A stretch of 64,000 bases of DNA. Source: Actinoplanes oryzae (GTDB taxonomy: Bacteria; Actinomycetota; Actinomycetes; Mycobacteriales; Micromonosporaceae). Under the pieces are notes generated by a model. That model saw only the letters and a list, made by a program, of their open reading frames with translations, ran no database searches and was not told where the DNA came from. The stretch covers positions 1 through 64,000 of the forward strand of contig NZ_JAUQWH010000016.1 in NCBI RefSeq assembly GCF_030757795.1, given 5' to 3'. The position numbers and the translations under genes were made by a program. Positions 1-8,365 of the stretch are shown here, piece after piece; positions within the stretch are counted from its first letter, which is position 1, and each line of letters opens with the position of its first letter.

Positions 1-2
1 CC

Positions 3-578
3 GTGGCCATGCGCGGCGACGACCCCACCCTCGCGGCCGAGCTGGCCTCGATGGCCGCCGAATACGCCCGCCTCAATCCGGGAACAGCGAGCGCTGAAGG
101 CATGGCGGCGCACGCTGCGGCCATCGTCAGTGGCGACGAGACTGAACTGGACCGTGCGGTTTCCGTTCTGGCCAACGGCCCACGCCAGCTGCTCTACGCG
201 CGCGCCCTGGTGGATCAAGCCCAGGCCCGGGTCCGGCGGAGCGATCACCGCGGCGCGGTGCCGGCCCTGACTCGTGCCCTGGACATCTTCCGCTCACACG
301 GCTCGACCCGCGAGGCCGGGCGGACCCAGGACCGGCTACGTGAGCTCGGGGCCGCAGGGCGGCGCCGCCCGACGCGCACCGCACGCCCGGAATCGGGCTG
401 GAAGGCGCTGACCGCCACCGAGCAGCGAGTCGCCCGGCTCATCGCCGACGGGCACACGAACCGATCGGCGGCGGCCGAGCTGTCGATCTCGCCGCACACG
501 GTCAACACTCACCTTGGCGCCGTCTACCGCAAGCTCGGGGTCACGTCGCGGGTCCAGCTCACCCACGCAGTACCTTGA
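3..578 (+). CDS. LuxR-family regulator, C-terminal part (cut by window start)
   Basis: Only the end of the gene is present; the frame is open to the left edge, so the true start lies outside the window. The last ~60 residues form a LuxR/FixJ DNA-binding domain (LTATEQRVARLIADGHTN then SPHTVNTHLGAVYRKLGV). The preceding ~120 residues are alanine/arginine-rich helices resembling the TPR-like segment that links ATPase and HTH in large LAL-type LuxR regulators, such as the one at 5178-8003. It would be a cytoplasmic transcription activator. Its target cannot be read from the fragment. The stop lies inside the promoter-like block before the next gene. Confidence 0.85.
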   Translation: MAMRGDDPTLAAELASMAAEYARLNPGTASAEGMAAHAAAIVSGDETELDRAVSVLANGPRQLLYARALVDQAQARVRRSDHRGAVPALTRALDIFRSHGSTREAGRTQDRLRELGAAGRRRPTRTARPESGWKALTATEQRVARLIADGHTNRSAAAELSISPHTVNTHLGAVYRKLGVTSRVQLTHAVP

Positions 579-602
579 CATCTGGTATGTCCGCGCGATC
601 CG
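575..602 (+). promoter_or_regulatory. Copy 1 of shared 22-bp upstream motif, preceded by TTGACA
   Basis: The 22-bp block at 581-602 begins TCTGGTATGTC and ends CGCGCGATCCG. It recurs at 3271-3292 and 4003-4024. The distance from its end to the ATG at 633 is 30 bp, exactly as for copy 3. A perfect TTGACA (575-580) abuts it. Likely an AraC-type operator or promoter element. Confidence 0.6.
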
Positions 603-632
603 GTCAGGCCGGCGCAGGGGTTGGATCGGTTC

Positions 633-1598
633 ATGCACACCGTTCTCGACACCGCCGGCCTGCGACCCGGCGACCGGGCGGACGCCGTCCGCCAGTTCTA
701 CCGGGACACCAGTATCGGCACCGCCGATATCAAGATCCCGGTCGGCATGCGCAACACCATGCGGATGGGCCGGGCGGGCCGGCTCAACCTGGGAACTTTC
801 GACGGCACCGGCACCGGCACCGCATTGTGCCTGCAGAAAGATCCTGTACGCGACGGGGAGCGCACGCTTCTCCTGGCGAGCCAGGCCTCGGGTGCCGTGC
901 TGGTTCGGCAGGACGGCCGGCAGACGAGGGTCGGCCCGGGCCAGCTGACGGTCCTGGACCCGACGGCGCCATTCGCCGTGCGCTACCACGGCGCCTTCGC
1001 CCAGGCCACGGCCCGCATCCCGCGCGTGGCCCTGCGGCTCCCGGAAGCCGACGTCCGACGGGTGACCGCACGGGTTTTCTCCCCCGTATCGGATCCGCTT
1101 GCAGCCCTCGTCGCCGCCAATCTCGGCAAACTGGTCGGTGACCCGGTGCTCCGCCGCGGCAAGAGCGCGGACCTGGTGGTGGAAACGACTCTGCGGCTGC
1201 TGCGGGGGTTGCTGGCCCGCCAGGCCGGTGACCCGCAAAGAGCCCGGGAGCCCCGGCACGAGACACTGCCGGACCGGATCTTGCACTATGCCCGGACCCA
1301 CCTCGCCGACAACGACCTCGACGCCGCCCGGATCGCCGCCGCCCACCATATCTCCGTGCGCTATCTCTACCTGGTGCTGTCCCGCGAGGGCATCGCGCTC
1401 AGCGAGTGGATCCGCGCCGAGCGACTCGCCGCGGCGCGGGCCGACCTGGTGTCACCGTGGCTCCGTCGCAGCACTGTCGCCGCCGTCGCGGGTCGATGGG
1501 GCTTTGCCGACGCCACCCACTTCAGTAAGGTCTTCCGCCGGGCGTACGGGATGAGCCCCGCCGCCTGGCGCGACGAGAGCAGCGGCCGGCGCTCGTAG
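633..1598 (+). CDS. AraC-family transcriptional regulator (copy 1)
   Basis: A 321-residue regulator with an N-terminal AraC-binding-like beta-barrel domain and a C-terminal double helix-turn-helix (ARIAAAHHISVRYLYLVL and WGFADATHFSKVFRRAYGMS). Start at ATG 633 is preferred over an in-frame TTG at 621, because the paralogue at 4055 begins the same way (MRTVMDT versus MHTVLDT) and both ATGs then sit exactly 30 bp after the shared motif. The two proteins are similar over their whole length, so one probably arose by duplication. The ligand is unknown. The shared motif suggests cross- or autoregulation of this gene, the hydrolase at 3324 and the second AraC gene. Confidence 0.88.
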   Translation: MHTVLDTAGLRPGDRADAVRQFYRDTSIGTADIKIPVGMRNTMRMGRAGRLNLGTFDGTGTGTALCLQKDPVRDGERTLLLASQASGAVLVRQDGRQTRVGPGQLTVLDPTAPFAVRYHGAFAQATARIPRVALRLPEADVRRVTARVFSPVSDPLAALVAANLGKLVGDPVLRRGKSADLVVETTLRLLRGLLARQAGDPQRAREPRHETLPDRILHYARTHLADNDLDAARIAAAHHISVRYLYLVLSREGIALSEWIRAERLAAARADLVSPWLRRSTVAAVAGRWGFADATHFSKVFRRAYGMSPAAWRDESSGRRS

Positions 1599-1826
1599 CG
1601 CGGTGTACACGGCCTTGGCCGCCGCCACGGAGATAGCCATGACGACACCGGCCGGGCCGAGCAGCGCTCCGCCCACGAGCGCCGCGACCAGTACCGACAC
1701 CGCCGGCATGGCTACCGCATCGCGCAGCAGGCGGCCGTAGTGCCATCCCGCCTGGCCGGCCCAGCCGGACCCCAGCCCCGATGCCTCCCGGGCCGACGGC
1801 GGTGCGACCGCCCAGGCCAACGGCAC
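1452..1826 (-). CDS. Possible small membrane protein
   Basis: An open frame of 124 codons begins 4 bp after the stop of the phosphatase gene, on the same strand. Residues ~38-75 form one or two hydrophobic helices (VSVLVAALVGGALLGPAGVV), with good actinobacterial codon bias down to about position 1600. The last ~49 codons overlap the 3' end of the convergent AraC gene and look non-coding. It may be a short real gene, the tail of a decayed membrane protein, or chance. I do not recognise a family. Confidence 0.3.
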   Translation of the reverse strand: MPLAWAVAPPSAREASGLGSGWAGQAGWHYGRLLRDAVAMPAVSVLVAALVGGALLGPAGVVMAISVAAAKAVYTALRAPAAALVAPGGGAHPVRPAEDLTEVGGVGKAPSTRDGGDSAATEPR

Positions 1827-1829
1827 GAG

Positions 1830-2546
1830 TCATTCGGTGCGTTCGGCTACGAGAACGCAGATGTCGTCGTGGTCGCTGCGGACAGCCAGTTGGTCGAGCA
1901 GCGGCCGGGTGCGGTCGGTACGTGCGATCCGGGCGGCCAGCGCCTGGATTTCATCGTCGATGTGCCGGCCACGTCGGATGATGCCGTCGGTGTACATGAC
2001 GACCCGGTCGCCGACGGGGAAGGAGCGGGTGTACTCGGTGTACCGGGCACGCGGGAAGACGCCGAGCAGCGGGCCTGGCGGGTTCGGCAGTGGCCCGACC
2101 GTGCCGTCGGCCGCGGCCAGCAGCATGGGCGGATGTCCGGCCCTGGCCCACGTGATTTCGCCGGTCGCCGGTCGGTACCGGGCCATCACAGCTGTCGCCG
2201 CTGGTCGACCGCCGGCGCAGAGCATGGTGTTGAGGCTCGCGAGCAGGGCGGCGGGCGACGCTTGAGCCGCCTGTTCCGCGTAGGCGGCCGCCGCGAAGCG
2301 CAGGGGGATCATCATGATGGCCGCGTTGCGCCCATGTCCGGCCACGTCGCCGACGGCAATGATCACGTCGCCGTCGGGCCGGCGCAGCGACAGGTACCAG
2401 TCGCCGCCGATCCGCAGCCTGGTGTCTGTGCTGAGGCACCGGGCGCCGAATCGGATGCCGCCGAGGTCGGCGGCGGCGTCGCTGGGCTGAATCAGCTGTC
2501 GCAGCACGCGGTTGGTTTCGAGCACGGCCTGCCCCCTCTCGCCCAT
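1830..2546 (-). CDS. SpoIIE/RsbU-type PP2C serine phosphatase
   Basis: A 238-residue protein that is essentially a bare PP2C-like phosphatase domain of the SpoIIE/RsbU group. These enzymes dephosphorylate anti-anti-sigma factors and so release sigma factors during stress or development. Metal-binding acidic motifs are visible in order: GGDWY (~residue 48), GDVAGHG (~65), YTDGI (~185) and a C-terminal DDICVLVAE. Many actinobacterial homologues carry N-terminal GAF, PAS or response-regulator domains; none is present here, only a short helical lead (VLETNRVLRQLI). No anti-sigma or anti-anti-sigma gene adjoins it, so its partner is unknown. Confidence 0.88.
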   Translation of the reverse strand: MGERGQAVLETNRVLRQLIQPSDAAADLGGIRFGARCLSTDTRLRIGGDWYLSLRRPDGDVIIAVGDVAGHGRNAAIMMIPLRFAAAAYAEQAAQASPAALLASLNTMLCAGGRPAATAVMARYRPATGEITWARAGHPPMLLAAADGTVGPLPNPPGPLLGVFPRARYTEYTRSFPVGDRVVMYTDGIIRRGRHIDDEIQALAARIARTDRTRPLLDQLAVRSDHDDICVLVAERTE

Positions 2547-2594
2547 GCCCGTGCGGCGCCGGGACGCCGGCGCCGCACGGGTCGTACCGCCCGG

Positions 2595-3131
2595 TCAAGC
2601 AGTGATCAACTTGCCGGCCTTGCGAGCCCGGGCCGACTGGCTGAACAGGGCGATCCCGTACGCGACGCTGAAGATGCCGAACACGGTGGCGAGGCTGACC
2701 GCCCCGATGTCCGGGCGCACCGCCAGCGACACACCGAGCGCCAGCGAGATCAGGCCGCTGACCGCCCACATGGCCCGCTCGCCGGCAGTCGCCCCGCGAC
2801 GGAAGGCGAACACGACCTCGACCACACCGCTGGCGAACGCCCAGACCGCGACCGTCAGCGTGAGTACCAGCGCGGTGATGCCGGGCCAGGCAATCGCCAC
2901 CACCGCGGTGGCGACGGCCAGCAGGGCCAGAATCAGATTGCCTACCACCGGACCGGCCTTGTCGCTGCTGAAGGCTCGTCCGGCGTCGATGCCGGCGATG
3001 AGCAGCGCATACACCGCGAACATGAACACGAAGGCACCGACGGTGATGCCGGGCCACGCCAGCGACACGACGCCGACCACGAGCGCGAGAATTCCCCGCC
3101 ACAACAGCGAGGCTGACAAGGACTTGAACAC
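2595..3131 (-). CDS. HdeD/DUF308-family membrane protein
   Basis: A 178-residue, almost entirely hydrophobic protein with six predicted transmembrane helices in three hairpins; the repeated LAWPGITV / IAWPGITA segments are characteristic of the HdeD/DUF308 family. It starts at GTG 3131 behind a good ribosome site (GGAGG). HdeD in enterobacteria is linked to acid resistance, but the actinobacterial members have no established function. It is transcribed in the same direction as the phosphatase gene 48 bp downstream, so a small stress-related unit is possible. Confidence 0.85.
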   Translation of the reverse strand: MFKSLSASLLWRGILALVVGVVSLAWPGITVGAFVFMFAVYALLIAGIDAGRAFSSDKAGPVVGNLILALLAVATAVVAIAWPGITALVLTLTVAVWAFASGVVEVVFAFRRGATAGERAMWAVSGLISLALGVSLAVRPDIGAVSLATVFGIFSVAYGIALFSQSARARKAGKLITA

Positions 3132-3270
3132 GGGAACCTCCGACAGGCGGCTTTCGACTGCGATCTGGAGGCGACGCTAGGGAGGGTTGCCCGGCGTGAC
3201 CGTGCCCGCCGCGCACACCCTTGTGCCGTCTGTGCACCCTCATCCGACGGCTGTCGCCGCCGTCACATCA

Positions 3271-3292
3271 TCTGGTACATCCACGCGATGCG
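3271..3292 (+). promoter_or_regulatory. Copy 2 of shared 22-bp upstream motif
   Basis: Begins TCTGGTACATC and ends CACGCGATGCG. It lies 31 bp before the ATG at 3324 of the hydrolase. It differs from copy 3 at only a few positions. See copy 1 (575-602) and copy 3 (4003-4024). Confidence 0.6.
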
Positions 3293-3323
3293 TCCGGTGC
3301 CGCCATGGCGTTACCTGAGGCCC

Positions 3324-4001
3324 ATGACCCAGCCCACGATCGTCCTTGTCCACGATGCCTTCACCGACGCCTCGAGCTGGGGCACGGTCATCCGGGAGCT
3401 GCGCGGCTGGGGCAGCGCGGTCGTGGCGCCGGCCAACCCGCTCGCCGGCCTCGCCACCGACGCTCGCTACCTGTGCGGCGTCCTGCGGAGCATCGACGGG
3501 CCGGTGCTCCTGGTCGGCCACGGCTACGGCGGCGCCGTGATCACGAACGTTCCGGCCGGCCTGGATCACGTGATCGGCCTTGTCTACGTGGCCGGGTTCG
3601 GGCTCGACCTCGGAGAAAGCTGCAACGACGTCATGGTGCGGTTCCGGACCACGGCGCTGACGGCGAGCCTGCGATGCGGCGCAGCGGAGGTGCGGGTCGA
3701 GGAACCGTACTTTCATCGTACGCTTGCCGCCGACCTGGCCGCCGACGCCGCCCTCGTCATGGCCTTGACCCAGCGGCCCATCGCAACCGCGGCGGCCAAG
3801 GAGGGCTCCGCGTACCCGGCCTGGACCCGCCTGCCCTCCTGGTACGGCGTCGCCACCCGCGACGAGGCCGTGCAACCCGCGGCGCAGCGATTCATGGCGC
3901 ATCGGATGGCTGCGAACCAGATCGAGATCGACTCCTCGCATGCGGTGCCGATGGCGCGGCCGGCGGATGTCGCCGAGCTGATCCAAGCGGCGAGTCGCTG
4001 A
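3324..4001 (+). CDS. Alpha/beta-hydrolase-fold protein with Ser-to-Gly at the nucleophile elbow
   Basis: A 225-residue protein with the compact fold of actinobacterial alpha/beta hydrolases: strand-turn LVHDAFTDASSW, nucleophile elbow region LLVGHGYGGAVI, and C-terminal SSHAVPMARP carrying the catalytic-type histidine. The elbow normally reads G-H-S-Y-G in this family; here the serine codon is GGC (glycine). It may therefore be catalytically dead, use another nucleophile, or act as a ligand-binding protein. ATG 3324 is chosen over the upstream ATG at 3288 because it places the shared motif 31 bp upstream, as in its neighbours. It sits between the phosphatase/HdeD pair and AraC copy 2 and probably belongs to the same regulon. 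Confidence 0.85.
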   Translation: MTQPTIVLVHDAFTDASSWGTVIRELRGWGSAVVAPANPLAGLATDARYLCGVLRSIDGPVLLVGHGYGGAVITNVPAGLDHVIGLVYVAGFGLDLGESCNDVMVRFRTTALTASLRCGAAEVRVEEPYFHRTLAADLAADAALVMALTQRPIATAAAKEGSAYPAWTRLPSWYGVATRDEAVQPAAQRFMAHRMAANQIEIDSSHAVPMARPADVAELIQAASR

Positions 4002-4002
4002 A

Positions 4003-4024
4003 TCTGGTACATCTTCGCGATCCG
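4003..4024 (+). promoter_or_regulatory. Copy 3 of shared 22-bp upstream motif
   Basis: Begins TCTGGTACATC and ends TTCGCGATCCG. It starts 2 bp after the hydrolase stop and ends exactly 30 bp before ATG 4055. The consensus of the three copies is TCTGGTAYRTC, two variable bases, then CGCGATSCG. Confidence 0.6.
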
Positions 4025-4054
4025 CCGTCTCGGCGTCCGCGGTGTAGTCGACAC

Positions 4055-5041
4055 ATGAGAACCGTGATGGACACCGCGACGATCGCGGTCGGCGACAGGG
4101 AAGAAGCGGTACGGCAGTTCTACCGGCATTCCACCATCCGAGCCGCCCGCATCACTGTCCCGCCCCGGATGACCAACAGGCTCGCCATGGGCGTGGCGGG
4201 ACGTCTCACGGTCGGCACTCACTCCGGCGCCGTTCACCGGGTGGACGGGCCACCGACGGCTTGCGTGCAGCGCGTCCGGCCGTCGGTGGCCGAGGACACC
4301 CTCGTGATGGCCGTACAGACCGCCGGCCGCTTTCAGCTGGCCCAGCACGGGCGCACTGCCTCACTTACCCCGGGCGACCTGACGGTGATAGACCCGGCGG
4401 CGCCGTTCACGATGACCTACCCCGGGGACTTCGCCCAGACGACCGTGCGCATCCCGAGAGAACAATTGGGGCTGCCCCGGCGGATCGTCGACCTGGCCGC
4501 CGCCCGCCCGTTCTCGTCGGCCACCGACCCCCTGGCCGACCTGGTCCGGCAGTACTTCACGCTGCTGGCCGACAATGCTGAGCTGCGTCACGGTCCGCAC
4601 GCCGACGAGGTGATCGAGGCCGGTATGCAGTTGCTGCGGGGTCTGCTCGCCGGCCGCGCCGGCGACGAGGAACGGGCCCGGGAGCCGCTGCAGGAGACGC
4701 TGGTCCAGCGCGTCCTCGCGTACACGCAGTCGCATCTTGCCGAGCGTGATCTCAACGCGACCCGGATCGCCGCCGCCCACAATGTTTCCGTGCGCTATCT
4801 CTATGTGCTCCTGGCTCGTGAGGACATCGTGCTCGGCGAGCGCATCAGAACCGAGCGGTTGGCCGCAGCCCGCCGGGAACTCGCCTCGCCGGCGGGTCGG
4901 CGACGCACGATCGCGGCCGTCGCGGCGCGATGGGGTTTCGCCGACGCCACCCACTTCGCCAAGGTCTTCCGACGGCAGTACGGGCAGACGCCCAGGGCGT
5001 GGCGTGCCGCTCAGGCTGTGGCCCGGACGGCCTCGGGATGA
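4055..5041 (+). CDS. AraC-family transcriptional regulator (copy 2)
   Basis: A 328-residue paralogue of the regulator at 633-1598. It has an N-terminal AraC-binding-like domain (~1-200) and a C-terminal AraC HTH pair (ARIAAAHNVSVRYLYVLL and WGFADATHFAKVFRRQYGQT). The reading frame stays open far upstream through the hydrolase gene, but that is shadow sequence. ATG 4055 is set by homology to copy 1 and by the 30-bp spacing from the shared motif. The gene follows the hydrolase by 53 bp with its own copy of the motif, so it is probably separately controlled. Ligand and targets are not deducible. Confidence 0.88.
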   Translation: MRTVMDTATIAVGDREEAVRQFYRHSTIRAARITVPPRMTNRLAMGVAGRLTVGTHSGAVHRVDGPPTACVQRVRPSVAEDTLVMAVQTAGRFQLAQHGRTASLTPGDLTVIDPAAPFTMTYPGDFAQTTVRIPREQLGLPRRIVDLAAARPFSSATDPLADLVRQYFTLLADNAELRHGPHADEVIEAGMQLLRGLLAGRAGDEERAREPLQETLVQRVLAYTQSHLAERDLNATRIAAAHNVSVRYLYVLLAREDIVLGERIRTERLAAARRELASPAGRRRTIAAVAARWGFADATHFAKVFRRQYGQTPRAWRAAQAVARTASG

Positions 5042-5177
5042 GCCCGGCCGGCGCCGGGACCGGACAGCCGAGCCGTCGCAAGCTTGCGATGGCGGCAGGC
5101 GGGGTTGCCATCACGCTGTTGGAACGAGCGAATTGACTGTTGCTGTGCGTGCCGGGATACGCGGTAGCATCGCCGAT

Positions 5178-8003
5178 GTGCACATGCGCGGCCGCATTAC
5201 GGAGCGTGCCGAGATCACCCGACTGCTAGCGTCGGTCAGACAAGGCCGGAGCCGAAGTCTCGTCCTGCGGGGGCCCGCCGGTATAGGAAAGTCCGCGCTC
5301 ATCGATCACGCCGTTGCCGCAGGCGACGAACTCCACTTGATCCGGGTTGACGGCGTCGAGGTCGAACAGCAACTGGGCTTCGCGGCACTGCACCGGCTCC
5401 TCCGCCCCCTGCTCGGCGGATGGGACCGGTTGCCGGAGCCGCAGCGCGAGGCCCTCGCGCTGGCCTTCGGCCTCGTGATCGGCTCGCCACCGGATCGGTT
5501 CCTCGTCGGGCTGTCGGTTCTGACTCTGCTCGCCGACGCGGCCGCGGATCGACCGCTGCTCGTTGTCTGCGATGACGCGCAATGGCTCGACGATGAGTCC
5601 CTGGACGTACTTGCGTTCGTGGCCCGCCGGCTCGACTTCGACGCGATCGCGATGATCTTCGGCGTCCGGCACCCGATCGACCGGGCGTTGCCGCTGGACG
5701 GACTACCCGAGCTCGTCATCGAAAGACTGCCCGAGGACGACGCGAAGGCGCTGCTCGAGGAGGACCTCGCAGCCGCCCCGCTGGACAGCCGGCACCGTGT
5801 GGTCGTCGACCGCGTCCTCGCCGCGGCCGGCGGTAACCCGCTCGCGCTTCGCGAATTCGCGTACATCCTCACGCCGAGCGCCACGCAGGCCGGGCTGGTC
5901 GAGGACTTCCTTCTGGGCGGTCCGCTGCCACTGAGCCGCAGGCTGGAGGCCCGGTTTCTCGACCAGGTTCACAGCCACTCCGCCCTGGCCCAGACGGCGC
6001 TGCTGGTCGCCGCGGCGGACGCCACCGGCACCGTCGAGGTAGTGCGTGGTGCCGTCCATCAGCTGGTGACCGCGCCCGCCGAGTCTGTCACGGCGGCCTT
6101 CGAGGAAGCCGAATGTGCCGGTCTGCTCGTCTCGGACCCCGCATTCCAGCAGGTGCGTTTCCGGCATCCGCTCATTCGCTCCGCGGTCTACGGCGGGGCG
6201 ACGGCGTCGCGTCGCCGCGATGTGCACCGAGCGTTGGCTGCTGTCATCGACCCGGTCCACGACGCAGATCGTCGAGCATGGCACTTGGCCGCGGCCGCCG
6301 ACGGACCCGACGAAGCGGTCGCAGCCGAGCTCGAACAACGCGCCGACCGTGCCCAGGACCGTGGCGGCTATCTGGCGCAGACCGCATTCCTTTGCCGGGC
6401 AGCTGATCTGACCGTGGAGGGGCGGCAACGCAACGCACGATTGCTCGCCGCCGCGGGCGCCGCCATCACCGGCGGCGCGCTCCAACGCGCCGAGGACTTG
6501 CTCGATCGCCGCAACCCACGGCTCGACACACCGGCCGAGGCGGCGTCCGTCCTGCGGCTACGGGGCAACCTACTACTCGCGACAGGTCGTGAAGGCGCTA
6601 CATCGTTGCTGCTCGACGCGGTGGAACTCCTCGGACCGATCGAGCCGGCCGCGGCACGCGACACCCTGCTGGAAGCGTTCAAAGCCGCAATTGTCCTGCC
6701 ACGGCTCGGGCCAGGTGTGACCGCGATGCATATCGCGCAGGACGCATTGAAGCTGCGGCTTCCGGACTCCGAGGGCGAGCGGCTGCTGAGCGGGCACGCC
6801 AAACTCATCGCGGAAAGCTTCGGCGCCGCCGTGCCCATCCTGCGCGGTGCGTTCTCGGATCTACGATGCGATGGCACCGACGGTGACAGTGCCACCTCCC
6901 GCTGCCTGCTCGGCATCGTCGCCGCGATCGACTTGTGGGACATCGACGCGCTGGGAGCCGTCACCCAGCGATACGCCGCTGCCGCCCGATCGCAGGGGGC
7001 TTTGCGCGTTCTGGAGGTCGCCGCGTACGGGCAGGCGATGTGGGAGCTGCTGTGCGGCCGTTTCGCCGCTGCGGAGCTGCTGTTCGCCGAATTCGCCGAG
7101 ATCGGGTCGGCCATGTGGGCCAACGCGGTGTACTACCGCGAAAGCGACGTGATGCTGCACGCCTGGCGGGGGGACGCCGCGGCGACACGCTCGGCGGCGG
7201 CCGTGCAGGCCGGGCCGTCCATCGACGTGCCGGGACCGGCCATCGTGCAGATGGCCCGGCGCGGCCTCATGGTGCTGGCCCTCGGGACCGGCCGATACCC
7301 GGAGGCACAGGCGGTCGGGGAGTTGATCCTCGCCGAGAATCCGCCCCATTACCTCGGCACGGCCTTGCCCGACCTGATCGAGGCGGCGGTTCGCAACGGC
7401 AAGCCGGCCGTGGCCGAGCGCGCGCTGGCCGAGCTGCGCCTCCGGGCCGGAGCCAGCTCAACGCCATGGGCGCTCGGTCTACTGGCCCGCAGCGAAGCGA
7501 TCGCAGCCGCTGACCAGGAGGCGGAAGCGCTGTTCCGCGAGGCCATCGAGCAGTTGGAAAAGACCCCGGTTGCGACTGATCGTGGCCGTACGCATCTGCT
7601 CTACGGAGAATGGTTACGCCGGCAACGACGCCGCGGCGAGGCTCGGGCCCACCTCAATACGGCCCATGAGATGTTCTGCCGGATGGGCGCAGTCGCATTT
7701 GCCGAGCGAACGCAGTTGGAGCTCCTCGCCGCTGGGGAGCGGGCACGTAAGCCCAAGGAATCGACAGCCTGGGTCCTTACTCCGCAGGAGGCGAGAATTG
7801 CTCGCCTGGCCGCCGAGGGGGCTACGAACCAAGAGATCGCGAGCGAATTGTTCATCAGTGCCAGCACGGTCGAGTATCATCTGCGCAAGGTTTTCCGCAA
7901 ACTTGATGTCAACTCTCGCCACAAACTGAGCCGCTCATTGCGCGGCGACGGTGGCGTAGATCGGCATCGCCCGGCGTCGGTGGGTGAGGATCATCGCCGA
8001 TGA
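5178..8003 (+). CDS. Large ATP-binding LuxR-family (LAL) regulator
   Basis: A 941-residue LAL-type activator. An AAA/NACHT-like ATPase domain is at the N terminus, with Walker A GPAGIGKSAL (~residues 33-42) and Walker B LLVVCDDAQWLDD (~130). A long helical TPR-like middle follows, then a LuxR HTH at the end (LTPQEARIARLAAEGATN, STVEYHLRKVFRKLDVNS). The start could be GTG 5178 or ATG 5184. TAGCAT at 5165-5170 lies 7 bp before GTG, which would suit a leaderless transcript. A TTA (leucine) codon at 7614-7616 is rare in such genomes and could make translation depend on the bldA tRNA. The target is unknown. Confidence 0.9.
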   Translation: MHMRGRITERAEITRLLASVRQGRSRSLVLRGPAGIGKSALIDHAVAAGDELHLIRVDGVEVEQQLGFAALHRLLRPLLGGWDRLPEPQREALALAFGLVIGSPPDRFLVGLSVLTLLADAAADRPLLVVCDDAQWLDDESLDVLAFVARRLDFDAIAMIFGVRHPIDRALPLDGLPELVIERLPEDDAKALLEEDLAAAPLDSRHRVVVDRVLAAAGGNPLALREFAYILTPSATQAGLVEDFLLGGPLPLSRRLEARFLDQVHSHSALAQTALLVAAADATGTVEVVRGAVHQLVTAPAESVTAAFEEAECAGLLVSDPAFQQVRFRHPLIRSAVYGGATASRRRDVHRALAAVIDPVHDADRRAWHLAAAADGPDEAVAAELEQRADRAQDRGGYLAQTAFLCRAADLTVEGRQRNARLLAAAGAAITGGALQRAEDLLDRRNPRLDTPAEAASVLRLRGNLLLATGREGATSLLLDAVELLGPIEPAAARDTLLEAFKAAIVLPRLGPGVTAMHIAQDALKLRLPDSEGERLLSGHAKLIAESFGAAVPILRGAFSDLRCDGTDGDSATSRCLLGIVAAIDLWDIDALGAVTQRYAAAARSQGALRVLEVAAYGQAMWELLCGRFAAAELLFAEFAEIGSAMWANAVYYRESDVMLHAWRGDAAATRSAAAVQAGPSIDVPGPAIVQMARRGLMVLALGTGRYPEAQAVGELILAENPPHYLGTALPDLIEAAVRNGKPAVAERALAELRLRAGASSTPWALGLLARSEAIAAADQEAEALFREAIEQLEKTPVATDRGRTHLLYGEWLRRQRRRGEARAHLNTAHEMFCRMGAVAFAERTQLELLAAGERARKPKESTAWVLTPQEARIARLAAEGATNQEIASELFISASTVEYHLRKVFRKLDVNSRHKLSRSLRGDGGVDRHRPASVGEDHRR

Positions 8004-8365
8004 GTGACACTGATGTCGCACATCGAGCCCGGCGACAGGGACTCCGCGAAGGCTGACGGCGCCCCGGACTGTTTCCAGCATCATGGCGGTGCTCGCGGTT
8101 TCCGCGCTGTCCATGCCGTTGCGCGGCACGGCGACGGTCGGCGGGGCATACGGCGCGCATGGCGGACCGGTCGGCGCCCGGGCTGCCGGCGGCGAAGGAT
8201 GCCCTGTCGTCAGCGGCTTTGCCGGACGTTGCTGCCGGGGGCGCCTCAAGATCAGTAACTTGTCGGACACCCGCTGGTCACGGCTTCGGAAACTTGGCCG
8301 GGTGAGGCTGCGGGACGGGACCGACGTCGCGCCCGCTAGCAGCACCGACAGTGAGGTGGTGGGGC
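8004..8365 (+). other. No gene recognised (362 bp)
   Basis: Short open frames are present, but none has a family signature or consistent codon bias. The stretch presumably holds the terminator of the LAL regulator and the promoter of the GntR gene; neither could be pinned down. Confidence 0.5.
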
